The translations under genes and the position numbers were made by a program. The notes beneath the pieces were generated by a model. That model did not search any database, was not told where the DNA came from, and was given only the letters and a program-made list of their open reading frames with translations. This document shows, in pieces, positions 8,639 through 17,349 of a DNA stretch of 30,342 nucleotides. How positions within the stretch are numbered: position 1 is the first letter of the stretch; each line of letters starts with the position of its first letter. Source of the DNA: Synergistaceae bacterium (lineage in GTDB: Bacteria; Synergistota; Synergistia; Synergistales; Synergistaceae); the NCBI GenBank assembly GCA_031274465.1, contig JAISQC010000075.1:1-30342 (forward strand). The letters run 5' to 3'.

Positions 8639-10042
8639 TTATCTGCCTCGCTCCAGTTCGGAATACAGCACCTTGCCGGACGAATTTCTGGGGATGTTTT
8701 CAATTCTCGCGGCCGAAAACCCCGCCGGATTGATCGACGTGCGTTCCAAGACGAATTTGCGCAGCGCGTCCAAGTCCGCTGCTGTCGTGTATATCCTCAA
8801 AGCGTCGTCGGTGCCGCCGCAAGCGCAGTCGAACCCGGCATTTTTTAGCAGCGCCTCGACCTCGTCGAGGTTCACCCGATTGCCGTATATCTTCAAAAAA
8901 CGCTTTTTCCTGCCAGCTATGTAATAAAACCCGTCCGAATCGAAATACGCCATATCGCCGGTCGCCAGCACGCCGCCCCTCTCGTCGCCCTTTGCGAGAT
9001 CGAACCTGTTTTCGGCGTAGCCCAGCGCGACGTTTTTTCCGCGATACATCAGCTCGCCAACCCGATTTGGCGCGAGAATGCGTTCGCCGTCGCCGCCGAC
9101 CACCCAAAACTCCCCGCCCGGGATCGCTATGCCCATGCTGCCGGGTTTGCCCTTCGCCCGTTCCCATGGGAGGTAGCTCATTCGCGCGGTGGCCTCGGTC
9201 TGCCCGTACATCACTATGAATTCGATGCCCTTTCGTTCGGCGATTTCGATGAACTCCGCGCACAGCTCCGGCGACAGCCTGCCCCCGGCTTGAGTCAGAT
9301 AGCGCAGAGAAGGCAGCTCCATTCTGCCAAAGCGCAGTTTTTTCAGCATCTCGTAAGTATAAGGCACCCCTCCGAAAGTAGTCGCCTCGCGTTCTTTGAG
9401 CAGGTTCCAAAATTCCCTCTCCATCATGGTTTTTTCCGTCAAAACCAGCGATGCGCCAGCGCCGAGATGGGTGTTGACTATCGACAGGCCATAAGTGTAG
9501 CTCATTGGCAGAGTCGTTATCGCCCGATCCCCGGGGGTTATCTTCAAATATTCTATTATCGATCGGGCGTTGCTGGCTATATTTTCATGAGAAATCCGCA
9601 CGAGTTTGGGACTGCCGGTGCTGCCCGACGTCGAAAGGAGCAAGGCGAGTTCGGGGTTTACATCGCAGCCTACGCCGAATCCCGTCCTGACGAGCGAATA
9701 TGCCCCATGCCCGTATATGGCGTCCCCGCCTCTTGTTTGGGAAGACGGCAGGAAAGCGAAAGGCGGCATGTAAGCGTCCATCAGTGCGTCCAGCAAAACA
9801 CCGTCAAGCGAGTCATCAAGGAGGACTGGAACTGCGCCGCGCCGCAGAAAGCCAACATAGGCGGCTACCGATTCGGCGTCGTTGCGGCACATCTGAAAGA
9901 CAACGCACCTAGGCGGCACGCCGGACGCTATCTCATCCGCGCGCCCAGCCAATTCCGAATATGAAACCACCTCGGCCGATTCAGTTATCAGAGCTGCCCT
10001 GTCGCCGTATTGCTCCAAGTTGTCGAAAAAATTTTCGCGCAT
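8639..10042 (-). CDS. AMP-dependent acyl/aminoacyl-AMP ligase (ANL superfamily)
   Basis: The 467-residue protein activates a carboxylate with ATP. The full ANL core is visible: TSGSTGSPK from 138 (phosphate loop), YGQTEAT from 279, TGD at 361-363 (ribose-binding Asp), GRKKRFLKIYGNRV from ~377 (hinge), and NSSGK with the catalytic Lys457 near the end. The C-terminal domain is small (~80 residues), as in D-alanine:carrier ligases and similar short members, rather than acyl-CoA synthetases of ~550 residues. ATG 10042 is chosen because AAGGGGAG sits at good spacing. The frame is open for 48 further codons upstream, but that part has no family similarity and contains the candidate promoter. It is the first gene of the leftward operon. 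No carrier protein is seen nearby, so the acceptor (CoA, protein or sugar amine) is open. Confidence 0.9.
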   Translation of the reverse strand: MRENFFDNLEQYGDRAALITESAEVVSYSELAGRADEIASGVPPRCVVFQMCRNDAESVAAYVGFLRRGAVPVLLDDSLDGVLLDALMDAYMPPFAFLPSSQTRGGDAIYGHGAYSLVRTGFGVGCDVNPELALLLSTSGSTGSPKLVRISHENIASNARSIIEYLKITPGDRAITTLPMSYTYGLSIVNTHLGAGASLVLTEKTMMEREFWNLLKEREATTFGGVPYTYEMLKKLRFGRMELPSLRYLTQAGGRLSPELCAEFIEIAERKGIEFIVMYGQTEATARMSYLPWERAKGKPGSMGIAIPGGEFWVVGGDGERILAPNRVGELMYRGKNVALGYAENRFDLAKGDERGGVLATGDMAYFDSDGFYYIAGRKKRFLKIYGNRVNLDEVEALLKNAGFDCACGGTDDALRIYTTAADLDALRKFVLERTSINPAGFSAARIENIPRNSSGKVLYSELERGR

Positions 10043-10507
10043 ATTCTCCCCTTGCAGTATCTCAATAGCACAAAAATGAATGCCGCGAATGCGCCATGTT
10101 TTTATTTTCGGCTGTCGCGCTTGAATTGTCAATTGTCCGAGAACTGCGGCGAAAGCCCCTGTTCGCGCAAACACAGATTGACGCATATTCCCGCAATGGC
10201 CGAGGTTTTGCCGAGGCGCGTCATGATGCGTTATGATTACATGGTTTTACTTACCACATGAATGTTTTTTATGCTATCATAAATTAACATAACTTATAAA
10301 TATTTTTTTATGACCTCAAACTATATAAAATAAACTGAAATTTTGCAACTCGCGAATATAGGCCTGAATCTTGAAAAAACAATAACTGCAGGCGAAAATA
10401 AGCGGAATAGTCATCTCGACGGGTTCATGCCATACTGTGGCCGATGTGTTCGCAAATCATCCTTATCGCACGGCGCTGCGACCTTGAGACGAGGGGAGGG
10501 AAAAGAT
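10043..10507. other. Divergent intergenic region
   Basis: 465 bp without a supportable gene separate the leftward glycan operon from the rightward AraC-family regulator. It contains the candidate leftward promoter (10104-10132). A strongly AT-rich stretch at about 10256-10345 with TATAAA-like words probably holds the regulator's promoter, but no well-spaced -35/-10 pair could be assigned. The ribosome-binding site GAGGGGAGGG ends a few bases before 10508. Frames open across this region extend the flanking genes but show no family similarity. Confidence 0.4.
10104..10132 (-). promoter_or_regulatory. Candidate sigma-70-type promoter of the glycan operon
   Basis: On the minus strand a perfect -35 box TTGACA (10127-10132) is followed by a 17-bp spacer and the -10-like hexamer GAAAAT (10104-10109, four of six consensus bases). 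Transcription would start near 10097, leaving a leader of about 55 bases before the AMP-ligase ATG at 10042. Consensus match only. Confidence 0.45.
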
Positions 10508-11278
10508 ATGAACTGCCGCACGTTCTGCATCGGCGACGATTTCCGCTACGAAGAGGCAATCGGAGACGACGGCGTTTTCAATAAATTTTACGAAATCGTA
10601 AATCCGGGATCGAAATCATTGATAGCCATACCGGACGGGTGCATCGACATACAATTTGCATATCGAAACGGCATTTGCAAAGCATTTCTCGCGGGATCCT
10701 TGTCCAAGGGAAGAGAAACGGTTACCGGCACCTACGACCGCTGCTTCGGCATCAAGCTCAATGCCGGGCTGGCGCCGGAGCATTTGACGCAAAGCGTTGG
10801 AAATATCGTCGACAAGCGCGTCCCGCTAAGCGATCATACATGGGCCGCAAAGTTGGAGCGCGCGCTCGCAGAAGGGAGCAGCCTTTCGCGGAAGACGATG
10901 ATCTTTCTCGACATTTACCGCGATGTCCGAAACTGGAAAAAACACCTTATCACGGATTACATCGTGCATGAAGTCTGGGAACGGCGCGGATACGTGAAGG
11001 TGGCCAGTCTGGTTGAAAAAACCGGGTACGCGCACTGTTATGTCGATCGCGTCTTCAAAACTCAAACCGGAATGTCCGTAAAAAAATACGCCGAGATCGT
11101 AAGGGTCCAAAACGCCATCCATGACTTGTATGCCAACGACAGCGGCTCGCCGTGCATGGGCGGAATTTACATGGACCTTGGATACTATGACCAACCGCAT
11201 TTCATTCACGATTTTAAAATGCACACTACCTTTACGCCAACCTACATCAAGGCCCACAATAACGTGACTATCGTATGA
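10508..11278 (+). CDS. AraC-family transcriptional regulator
   Basis: The 256-residue protein has an N-terminal sensor-like domain containing IAIPDGCIDIQFAY, a pattern typical of AraC-like regulators, and a C-terminal pair of helix-turn-helix motifs. The first HTH covers VKVASLVEKTGYAHCYVDRV; the second is in the segment DLGYYDQPHFIHDFK, the family's most conserved signature, followed by PTYIKAH. ATG 10508 is chosen because of the strong GAGGGGAGGG just upstream; an open extension of 55 codons lacks similarity. Its position at the head of the rightward genes, and divergent from the glycan operon, suggests it controls one or both. The ligand is unknown. Confidence 0.9.
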   Translation: MNCRTFCIGDDFRYEEAIGDDGVFNKFYEIVNPGSKSLIAIPDGCIDIQFAYRNGICKAFLAGSLSKGRETVTGTYDRCFGIKLNAGLAPEHLTQSVGNIVDKRVPLSDHTWAAKLERALAEGSSLSRKTMIFLDIYRDVRNWKKHLITDYIVHEVWERRGYVKVASLVEKTGYAHCYVDRVFKTQTGMSVKKYAEIVRVQNAIHDLYANDSGSPCMGGIYMDLGYYDQPHFIHDFKMHTTFTPTYIKAHNNVTIV

Positions 11279-11425
11279 TCAGACCTTATCCGGCGCCCTG
11301 AAAATTCGTCGAACTTGTATCATTTTTTACATTACAGCCCACTCCATTATCGATATATTGGCCCAAATCTTGAGGCACGGCATCATAATTATATTCCGAA
11401 GGGGGCGGATTGGGGTGACCATGAA

Positions 11426-13090
11426 ATGATGATCGACGAGGCATTGAAGGAACGCATCGAGAAACTGACGCTTGATTTTGTCGGGGTTTACACCAGCACC
11501 GGGACTGCGCGGGAAAGACGCGCCGAAGGCTTTTACCGGAGCTGGTTCGGCTCCATGGGCTATTTCAAAAAGCGCGCGGAACTGGCCGGTTTATACGAGA
11601 TCCCCGGCGATCACTTGAACCGCTCGATCCCGTGGTGCCTGCTGAAGGGCGCCGGGAGCGCCACAGTCGTGCTCCTCCACCACTACGACGTCGTGGACAC
11701 CGACGACTACAAGTCGCTGCAGGATCTGGCAACCGAACCGGGCGAACTGATGTCGGCCCTCCGGGAGGGGCGGGTTGAGCTGGACGAGGAATCCGCGCAC
11801 GACTTGAAGAGCGGCAAGTGGATTTTCGGCAGGGGGACGGCCGACATGAAGGGCGGCGCCTGCATACAGATGGCGCTGTTAGAGCGCTACGCCGAAATTG
11901 CGGAATCAGGGGCGCTCCAAGGCAATATCCTGCTTATCGGGCTGCCAGACGAGGAAAACATATCGGCCGGAGGCAGGGCCGCCCCGAGGCTCCTGAAACG
12001 CCTCAAAGACGAGCACGGCCTGCATTACGAGCTGGCCCTGAACGCGGAGCCGAACGACCGGGTCACTGGGACCAGCAGGCCGGAGATATTCGTCGGATCG
12101 ATCGGAAAAATCATGCCGCTCTTCTACGCAAGGGGGAAGCTCTCGCACGCCGGAATGGTTTATGACGGCCTGAACCCAATAAAAATCATGTCCAAGATCG
12201 TGGAAAAACTCGACGTCATCGCCGATTTGATCGACAGCGCCGATGGCGTAGTATCGCCTGCGCCGACGTTCCTGTACCTCAAGGACGCGAAAAACATCTA
12301 CGACGTGTCTCTGCCCATTTCGGCAAGCGGCTACATGAACGTCATGTTCCTCAAAAAATCCGTCGGCGAGATAATGGGCATCGTCACGGAAAAATGCGCC
12401 GAGGCATTCGAAGAAGCGATAGCGGACGTCCAGCGAAGCTTCGACTCGTACGTCAAAGCCGGGGGCGGAGAACCGCGCGCGCTTCCATGGAAGGCGAACG
12501 TCAAGCTCTATTCCGAGCTGCACGCCGAGGCGAAAAGAGACTCCGGGGAAGAGTTCGAGCGGTCGCTCGCTGCGGCGACGCTGGATATCGGGGAAAAAGT
12601 CGCTTCCGGGAAAATGAGCCTGGTGGAAGCCTCGCACGCCGTCATCGAGCATACGCTGCTTCACGTGAGGGACGCGTCGCCGGTGGTGGTAATCGCGCTC
12701 GTTCCCCCCTACTACCCGGTCGTCGCAAACTCCATGCTCTCCCAAAGCGCCGAGCATGCAAACCGGGCGTGCGACGAAATAATCGCCCGTGCAAAAAGCG
12801 AATTCGGCGACGACTATGTGAAATACTACCTCGTCGGGATGTCCGACCTGAGCTACTTCATGAAAAACCCCGCCACGGGCGACGATGAATATATCAAAAA
12901 CAACATGCTCCTGTGGGGCGACATCTACGACATACCTTTCGACGAGCTGAGGGACATCTCCATGCCGGTCCTGAACATAGGACCGTGGGGAAAGGACATT
13001 CACGAGCATACGGAGCGGGTGTTCAGAGAAGATCTGGTCAATCGCACCCCATATCTGACGGCGTTCGCCATCGAAAAAATTCTTTTTTGA
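11426..13090 (+). CDS. RocB-like M20-family metallopeptidase
   Basis: The 554-residue protein matches the long M20 peptidases related to RocB of arginine use; it probably hydrolyses an amide or peptide bond with two metal ions. Metal and catalytic residues are visible: HHYDVVD (H86, D88), GRGTADMKGG (D140, bridging Asp), LPDEEN (E176 as base, E177) and a C-terminal histidine in GKDIHEHTERV (H526 or H528). A dimerisation or lid domain lies between, with KLSHAGMVYDG marking its start. Length fits RocB (~550) rather than ordinary M20 enzymes (~400-460). ATG 11426 is preferred because GGGGTGA lies eight bases upstream; the next codon is also ATG. It is cytoplasmic, with no signal peptide. The symporter gene follows after 40 bp. 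The true substrate is not proven for this family. Confidence 0.9.
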   Translation: MMIDEALKERIEKLTLDFVGVYTSTGTARERRAEGFYRSWFGSMGYFKKRAELAGLYEIPGDHLNRSIPWCLLKGAGSATVVLLHHYDVVDTDDYKSLQDLATEPGELMSALREGRVELDEESAHDLKSGKWIFGRGTADMKGGACIQMALLERYAEIAESGALQGNILLIGLPDEENISAGGRAAPRLLKRLKDEHGLHYELALNAEPNDRVTGTSRPEIFVGSIGKIMPLFYARGKLSHAGMVYDGLNPIKIMSKIVEKLDVIADLIDSADGVVSPAPTFLYLKDAKNIYDVSLPISASGYMNVMFLKKSVGEIMGIVTEKCAEAFEEAIADVQRSFDSYVKAGGGEPRALPWKANVKLYSELHAEAKRDSGEEFERSLAAATLDIGEKVASGKMSLVEASHAVIEHTLLHVRDASPVVVIALVPPYYPVVANSMLSQSAEHANRACDEIIARAKSEFGDDYVKYYLVGMSDLSYFMKNPATGDDEYIKNNMLLWGDIYDIPFDELRDISMPVLNIGPWGKDIHEHTERVFREDLVNRTPYLTAFAIEKILF

Positions 13091-13130
13091 GATCTTAAAC
13101 TTATTCTTAAAATATAAGGGGAGATTGTCT

Positions 13131-14576
13131 ATGGAAGAGATCATAGGAAAGGTTACCGATTTTGTATGGGGGCTTCCGCTGATTGGCCTTGTGCTGTTCG
13201 TCGGCCTGTTGTTCACGATAGGGTCCGGTTTGTTCCAGTTCAGGTTCTTGGGGCACATCATGAAAAACACGTTCGGCTCGATGCTGAAAAAAGACGACGG
13301 CTCAGGGGAAAAGGGCGTATTGAAGCCGTTTCAGGCGGTGAGCGCGGCGATCGGGGGCGCGGTCGGCGTCGGCAACATCGGCGGCGTGGCCACCGCGATC
13401 GCGACCGGCGGGCCTGGGGCGGTTTTCTGGCTCTGGGTGTGCGCGCTGATCGGAATGATGACCAAGATGGTCGAGGTCACGCTCGCGGTTCACTACAGAA
13501 GCACCGACGAAGACGGCAACCCATACGGCGGCCCAACGTACTACATGGAAAAGGGGCTTGGCAAAGAGAAGGGCTTTAAAGCCTGGGCCGTTCCCGCCGT
13601 TATCTTCGGCGGGGGCATATTCGCGACCTTCTTCTTCTCAGTCCAGAACTACACGGTGTCGGAAGCGGTCGCTTCGACTTTCGGCATAAACATGATCGTC
13701 GTATCCGTCGCCTTCTGCGTGCTCGCCATGCTAGTGGTGCTCGGAGGGATACCCAGGCTCGGCAAAACGGCTGAAAGGATGGTTCCTTTCATGTGCCTGT
13801 TTTACGTTGTAGGCGGGCTGGTGGTAATCCTGCTCGACGCCCGGAACCTGCCGGAAACGATCAAGCTAATCTTCAAATCAGCCTTTACCGGATCGGCCGC
13901 CGCCGGAGGCTTTACAGGCGCCGCGTTCGCCCAGGTGATCCAGATCGGCGTGGCCCGGTCCGTATACAGCAACGAGGCCGGGTGGGGGACGTCGCCGATG
14001 CTGCATTCGACCGCGAAAGTGTCGCACCCCGTCACCCAGGGGCTGTGGGGCAGCTTCGAGGTGTTCGTCGACACGATCATAGTCTGCTCGATCACCGCTA
14101 TCGCTATAATCAACACTGGGGCCTGGTCTTCCGGGGAGACTGGCGCGTCACTCACCCTCCTGGCGTTCGAGCTCAAATTGGGGATGATAGGCCGGGGAAT
14201 AGTCGCCATCAGCGTCTTCCTGTTCGGCGTGACGACTGAGATCGGCTGGTACGCTTACTACGAGATACTGCTGCGGCATTTGCTCGGCAACAGGCACGCC
14301 CTGAAAGAAAACATACTGAAGGTCTTCAGGGTGGTCTTCGCGTTCCCATCCATGGCGGTCACTGTGTTCGCCACGCTGTACGGAATGCCAGGCGGCCTCG
14401 TGTGGGCGCTTGCCGACGTCGTAACGGGCATCCCCACGTTTGTCAACCTCATCGCCATACTGGTGCTCTCAAAGACGTTCTTCGCGCTGCTGAAAGACTA
14501 CAAAGCCAGGCATCTTGGCATAAACACCGTGGCGCCGAACGCCAAGCTGTTTTACGAGGACAAGAAAATTTCCTGA
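13131..14576 (+). CDS. AGCS-family sodium:alanine/glycine symporter
   Basis: The 481-residue integral membrane protein imports a small neutral amino acid with sodium. Family hallmarks are PFQAVSAAIGGAVGVGNIGG near residue 65, a GGPGAVFWLW segment, and the SNEAGWGTSPMLHSTA motif in the middle. About 10-11 hydrophobic segments are visible. The start is ATG 13131, seven bases after AAGGGGAG; an in-frame TTG at 13125 is too close to that site. Length is normal for the family (450-490). It lies between the RocB-like peptidase and an amidohydrolase, probably in one operon, so transport and cytoplasmic breakdown of an amino-acid derivative may be linked. The exact substrate is not readable from sequence. 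Confidence 0.95.
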   Translation: MEEIIGKVTDFVWGLPLIGLVLFVGLLFTIGSGLFQFRFLGHIMKNTFGSMLKKDDGSGEKGVLKPFQAVSAAIGGAVGVGNIGGVATAIATGGPGAVFWLWVCALIGMMTKMVEVTLAVHYRSTDEDGNPYGGPTYYMEKGLGKEKGFKAWAVPAVIFGGGIFATFFFSVQNYTVSEAVASTFGINMIVVSVAFCVLAMLVVLGGIPRLGKTAERMVPFMCLFYVVGGLVVILLDARNLPETIKLIFKSAFTGSAAAGGFTGAAFAQVIQIGVARSVYSNEAGWGTSPMLHSTAKVSHPVTQGLWGSFEVFVDTIIVCSITAIAIINTGAWSSGETGASLTLLAFELKLGMIGRGIVAISVFLFGVTTEIGWYAYYEILLRHLLGNRHALKENILKVFRVVFAFPSMAVTVFATLYGMPGGLVWALADVVTGIPTFVNLIAILVLSKTFFALLKDYKARHLGINTVAPNAKLFYEDKKIS

Positions 14577-14592
14577 CGTTCGGGATCGTGGA

Positions 14593-14630
14593 TGAAGAGC
14601 CGGAGCGTCGCGCATACGCCCGGCTCTTCA
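14593..14630 (+). other. Perfect 11-bp stem-loop without U-tract
   Basis: TGAAGAGCCGG (14593-14603) pairs perfectly with CCGGCTCTTCA (14620-14630) around a 16-base loop, 16 bases after the symporter stop codon. No run of T follows, so it is not a classical intrinsic terminator. It may stabilise the upstream mRNA or lower expression of the amidohydrolase gene. Confidence 0.6.
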
Positions 14631-14667
14631 ATGGCGCAGAGAGGGTTCGAAGAGGTGCGATACTGTC

Positions 14668-16299
14668 ATGGACTTGATTTTATACAACGGCAAAATAAGG
14701 ACTATGGACCGAATGAAACCGGAAGCCTCCGCAGTCGCGGTCAAGGGCGGCGTCATAGCCGCCGTCGGCGCCTCCAAGGACGTCCTGTCGCTCAAAACGC
14801 CGGAAACGATGCTGGCGGACATGGGCGGGGCGCGCGTCGTGCCGGGTTTTAACGACTCGCACCTGCATATTTTGAATTACGCCATAATGAGCGACCAGTG
14901 CGATTTGACGGGCAGCGCGTCGATATCCGAGATCGAAGCGCGGATGAGGCGGCATATCGAGGCAAAACGAATTCCAAAAAACGGGTGGGTCGTCGGAAAA
15001 CACTGGGATCAGGAAATTCTAGCGGAAAGACGGTTTCCGACCAGAGATGACCTCGACGCGATTTCAAGCGAGCACCCCGTTATCTGCATCAGAATATGCT
15101 TTCACATTGCCTGCGCCAACACCAAGGCTCTTGAAATGCTGGGGTTTTTAGGGGGCGGGGGCGAAAACCCCGGAAACGGTGCAAACCTTCAGGGGGGCGC
15201 GGCGATTGGGAGCGAGGAAATAAGCACGGGGATTTTCAAAGAATCCGCGGCCGAGTCGCTTCTTGAGGCACTGGCCCAGCCGTCGGCTGTGGAGATCGGC
15301 AAATATCTCGCCGTGGCGGGACATGAACTCGCGCAAAACGGGATCACGTCGGTGCAGAGCGATGACTTTTCGGACGCGAAGAATTACGGGGACGTGAACT
15401 CGGCCTATGTCGAACTGGCGCGAAACGGGCGCCTGCTTTTCAGGGCGTGCCAGCAGCGCCGCCTCCCGAAGGGCTGCGGCATCGATGATTTTTTAAACAA
15501 TCGCTGCGATCTCAGCGGCGCGGAGGGGTTTTACAAACTCGGGCCGGTAAAGCTGATGGCGGACGGCTCGCTCGGGGCGCGCACCGCGTATCTGTCCAAA
15601 CCATACAATGACGACCCGTCGACGAAGGGCGTCGCAATTTACTCCCAGGAGGAGCTCGATCATCTGGTCTGCCGCTCGCACGAGGCAGGACAGGACGTCG
15701 CGGTCCATTGCATAGGAGACGGCGCGGCTTACATGGCAATGGGCAGCATACGCAAGGCCAGGGAGATGAAAGGGTTTGACGCAAGGCATGGGATCGTCCA
15801 CTGCCAGATCACGGACGCGCCGCTTCTGGAGATGTTCGGGGAGTTGGGCGTGATGGCTTACGTGCAGCCGATTTTTCTGAACGTCGATTTGCACGTAGTC
15901 GAGAGCCGGGTTGGGCACGCCCTTGCGTCTACCAGCTACAACTTCAAGACGATGGCCGACATGGGCGTGAACGTCTCCTTTGGCACGGACTGCCCCGTTG
16001 AGGGCCTGAGCCCACTGAACAACATCTATTCCGCTGTTACGAGGAAAGACCTCTGCGGGAACCCGCCCGGCGGGTTTTGCCCATCGCAGCGCATGACAGT
16101 GGGTGAAGCAGTGTACGCCTACACTGCCGGCTCGGCTTACTGCTCTCGCGAGGAGCGGGTCAAAGGGATGATAAGCGAGGGCTATATGGCCGACATGGCC
16201 GTGCTGTCGGAAGACATCTTCGAAATGGACCCTGACGGGATCAAAGACGCAAAAGTCAATATGACGGTATTGAACGGAAAAATCGTCTGGCAAAGGTGA
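14668..16299 (+). CDS. Amidohydrolase, YtcJ-like (amidohydrolase family 3)
   Basis: The 543-residue protein is a metal-dependent amidohydrolase. The N-terminal beta-sandwich strand LILYNGKIRTMD is followed by the metal motif FNDSHLH (H65 and H67). Further ligands are H347 in HCIGDG, H374 and H378 in HGIVHC, and the catalytic Asp441 in FGTDCPVEG. The C-terminal part returns to the sandwich with the typical MADMAVLSEDIF segment. Length agrees with YtcJ-type proteins (530-560). The physiological substrate of this group is mostly unknown; an N-acyl or cyclic amide is plausible. It starts at ATG 14668, with AGAGG about 11 bases upstream, and lies downstream of the symporter and the stem-loop. Confidence 0.92.
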   Translation: MDLILYNGKIRTMDRMKPEASAVAVKGGVIAAVGASKDVLSLKTPETMLADMGGARVVPGFNDSHLHILNYAIMSDQCDLTGSASISEIEARMRRHIEAKRIPKNGWVVGKHWDQEILAERRFPTRDDLDAISSEHPVICIRICFHIACANTKALEMLGFLGGGGENPGNGANLQGGAAIGSEEISTGIFKESAAESLLEALAQPSAVEIGKYLAVAGHELAQNGITSVQSDDFSDAKNYGDVNSAYVELARNGRLLFRACQQRRLPKGCGIDDFLNNRCDLSGAEGFYKLGPVKLMADGSLGARTAYLSKPYNDDPSTKGVAIYSQEELDHLVCRSHEAGQDVAVHCIGDGAAYMAMGSIRKAREMKGFDARHGIVHCQITDAPLLEMFGELGVMAYVQPIFLNVDLHVVESRVGHALASTSYNFKTMADMGVNVSFGTDCPVEGLSPLNNIYSAVTRKDLCGNPPGGFCPSQRMTVGEAVYAYTAGSAYCSREERVKGMISEGYMADMAVLSEDIFEMDPDGIKDAKVNMTVLNGKIVWQR

Positions 16300-16344
16300 A
16301 ATTAAAGAATATTATAGTTTATTTCTAAAAGGATTGTGATCTTA

Positions 16345-17208
16345 TTGACACGCATGAGGAAGGGGATTGTTTTTACGATGATCTCCGCTGTCGTCTATGG
16401 AGTCGCCCCTGTTTTTACAAAAATAACTTATGAGGGCGGCGCCAATGGCGTGACCATTTCTTTTCTTCGGGTGCTCTCCCTCCCCGTGTTGTTTGTGATT
16501 ATGAGGGCTATGAAAATCTCACTGTCCCTCACCAAGAAAGAAGCGATAGACGTATTTGCGGCCTGCGGGCTCGGGTTCGGCGTTACCACGCTGCTTCTTT
16601 TTTGCTCGTATTCGCACATCCCTGTGGGCATGGCGACGACGCTGCATTTCATCTATCCGATAGCCGTGAGCTTCGCTTGCATAGTTTTTTTTCGGGAGAA
16701 ACTTTCAATGCCGATGCTCTTCGCACTCGTCATGTGCTCCGCCGGGGTCGTCCTCTTCACCGGAAACACATCTGGGGCAAGCGCGAAGGGCATTGCCATG
16801 GCCCTTGCCTCGGGGCTGACATACGCTTTTTTCCTGGTTTACGTCGACAAGAGCGAGCTGAAGAACATGAACCATTTCAAGATTTCGTTCTGGATGGGCG
16901 TCATGCTCGTCCTATTCTCCGGCGTGTTTGGAACTCTGACGGGAACGCTCCCGCTGAATCTGACGATGAAAGCGTGGGGGCTTGCGGCCGTCCTGTCGAT
17001 CTGCAAGGCTGTAGTGGCAGTCACCACCCTGCAGATAGGAATTCAGCTTTCCGGCGCCACCACCGCTTCCATCCTGTCCACGCTCGAACCGATAACCAGC
17101 TTTGCGCTCGGAGTCCTCATCCTCGGAGAGAGCTTTTCCACCGCGAAGGCGATGGGGGTCATCTGCGTGGTGATAGCGGTAATCACGATAAGCGCGCAGA
17201 AAAAATAA
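16345..17208 (+). CDS. DMT-superfamily transporter (EamA type)
   Basis: The ~287-residue protein has ten hydrophobic segments in two five-helix halves, each an EamA repeat; the second half ends in ASILSTLEPITSFALGVLILG, truncated here to its key part STLEPITSFALG, a family hallmark. Such proteins export amino acids or other metabolites. The start is uncertain: AAAAGGA ends at 16333, and candidates in frame are GTG 16336 (too close), TTG 16345 (good spacing, chosen) and ATG 16354. It follows the amidohydrolase by 45 bp of AT-rich sequence and is probably the last gene of the AraC-linked group. Export of a breakdown product is possible but unproven. Confidence 0.88.
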   Translation: MTRMRKGIVFTMISAVVYGVAPVFTKITYEGGANGVTISFLRVLSLPVLFVIMRAMKISLSLTKKEAIDVFAACGLGFGVTTLLLFCSYSHIPVGMATTLHFIYPIAVSFACIVFFREKLSMPMLFALVMCSAGVVLFTGNTSGASAKGIAMALASGLTYAFFLVYVDKSELKNMNHFKISFWMGVMLVLFSGVFGTLTGTLPLNLTMKAWGLAAVLSICKAVVAVTTLQIGIQLSGATTASILSTLEPITSFALGVLILGESFSTAKAMGVICVVIAVITISAQKK

Positions 17209-17240
17209 GCGCACGTTTGAGCATGATGGCATCAGAAATT

Positions 17241-17272
17241 TTGACTCCCCCGCCCGTCGCAGGTTGTATAAT
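17241..17272 (+). promoter_or_regulatory. Candidate promoter of the HAD phosphatase gene
   Basis: A perfect -10 box TATAAT (17267-17272) is preceded by TTGACT (17241-17246). The spacer is 20 bp, longer than ideal, so the -10 may work mainly with the adjacent TTG. Transcription would begin near 17279, giving a ~70-base leader with a GCGCGC...GCGCGC inverted repeat before the ATG at 17350. Confidence 0.5.
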
Positions 17273-17349
17273 CATGTACAGCGCACATGTTCGCGCGCGT
17301 GAAGCGCTGCGTGCGCGCAAATCTTGAATTTTTTGGCAGGGGTGAGTTC

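Noticed and set aside
10043..10186. N-terminal extension of the AMP ligase to 10186
   Set aside because: The extra 48 codons have no family similarity and cover the candidate promoter; the ATG at 10042 has a strong ribosome-binding site.
11906..13270. 454-codon minus-strand frame opposite the RocB-like gene
   Set aside because: The plus-strand protein has a full M20 residue set; the antisense translation is compositional shadow only.
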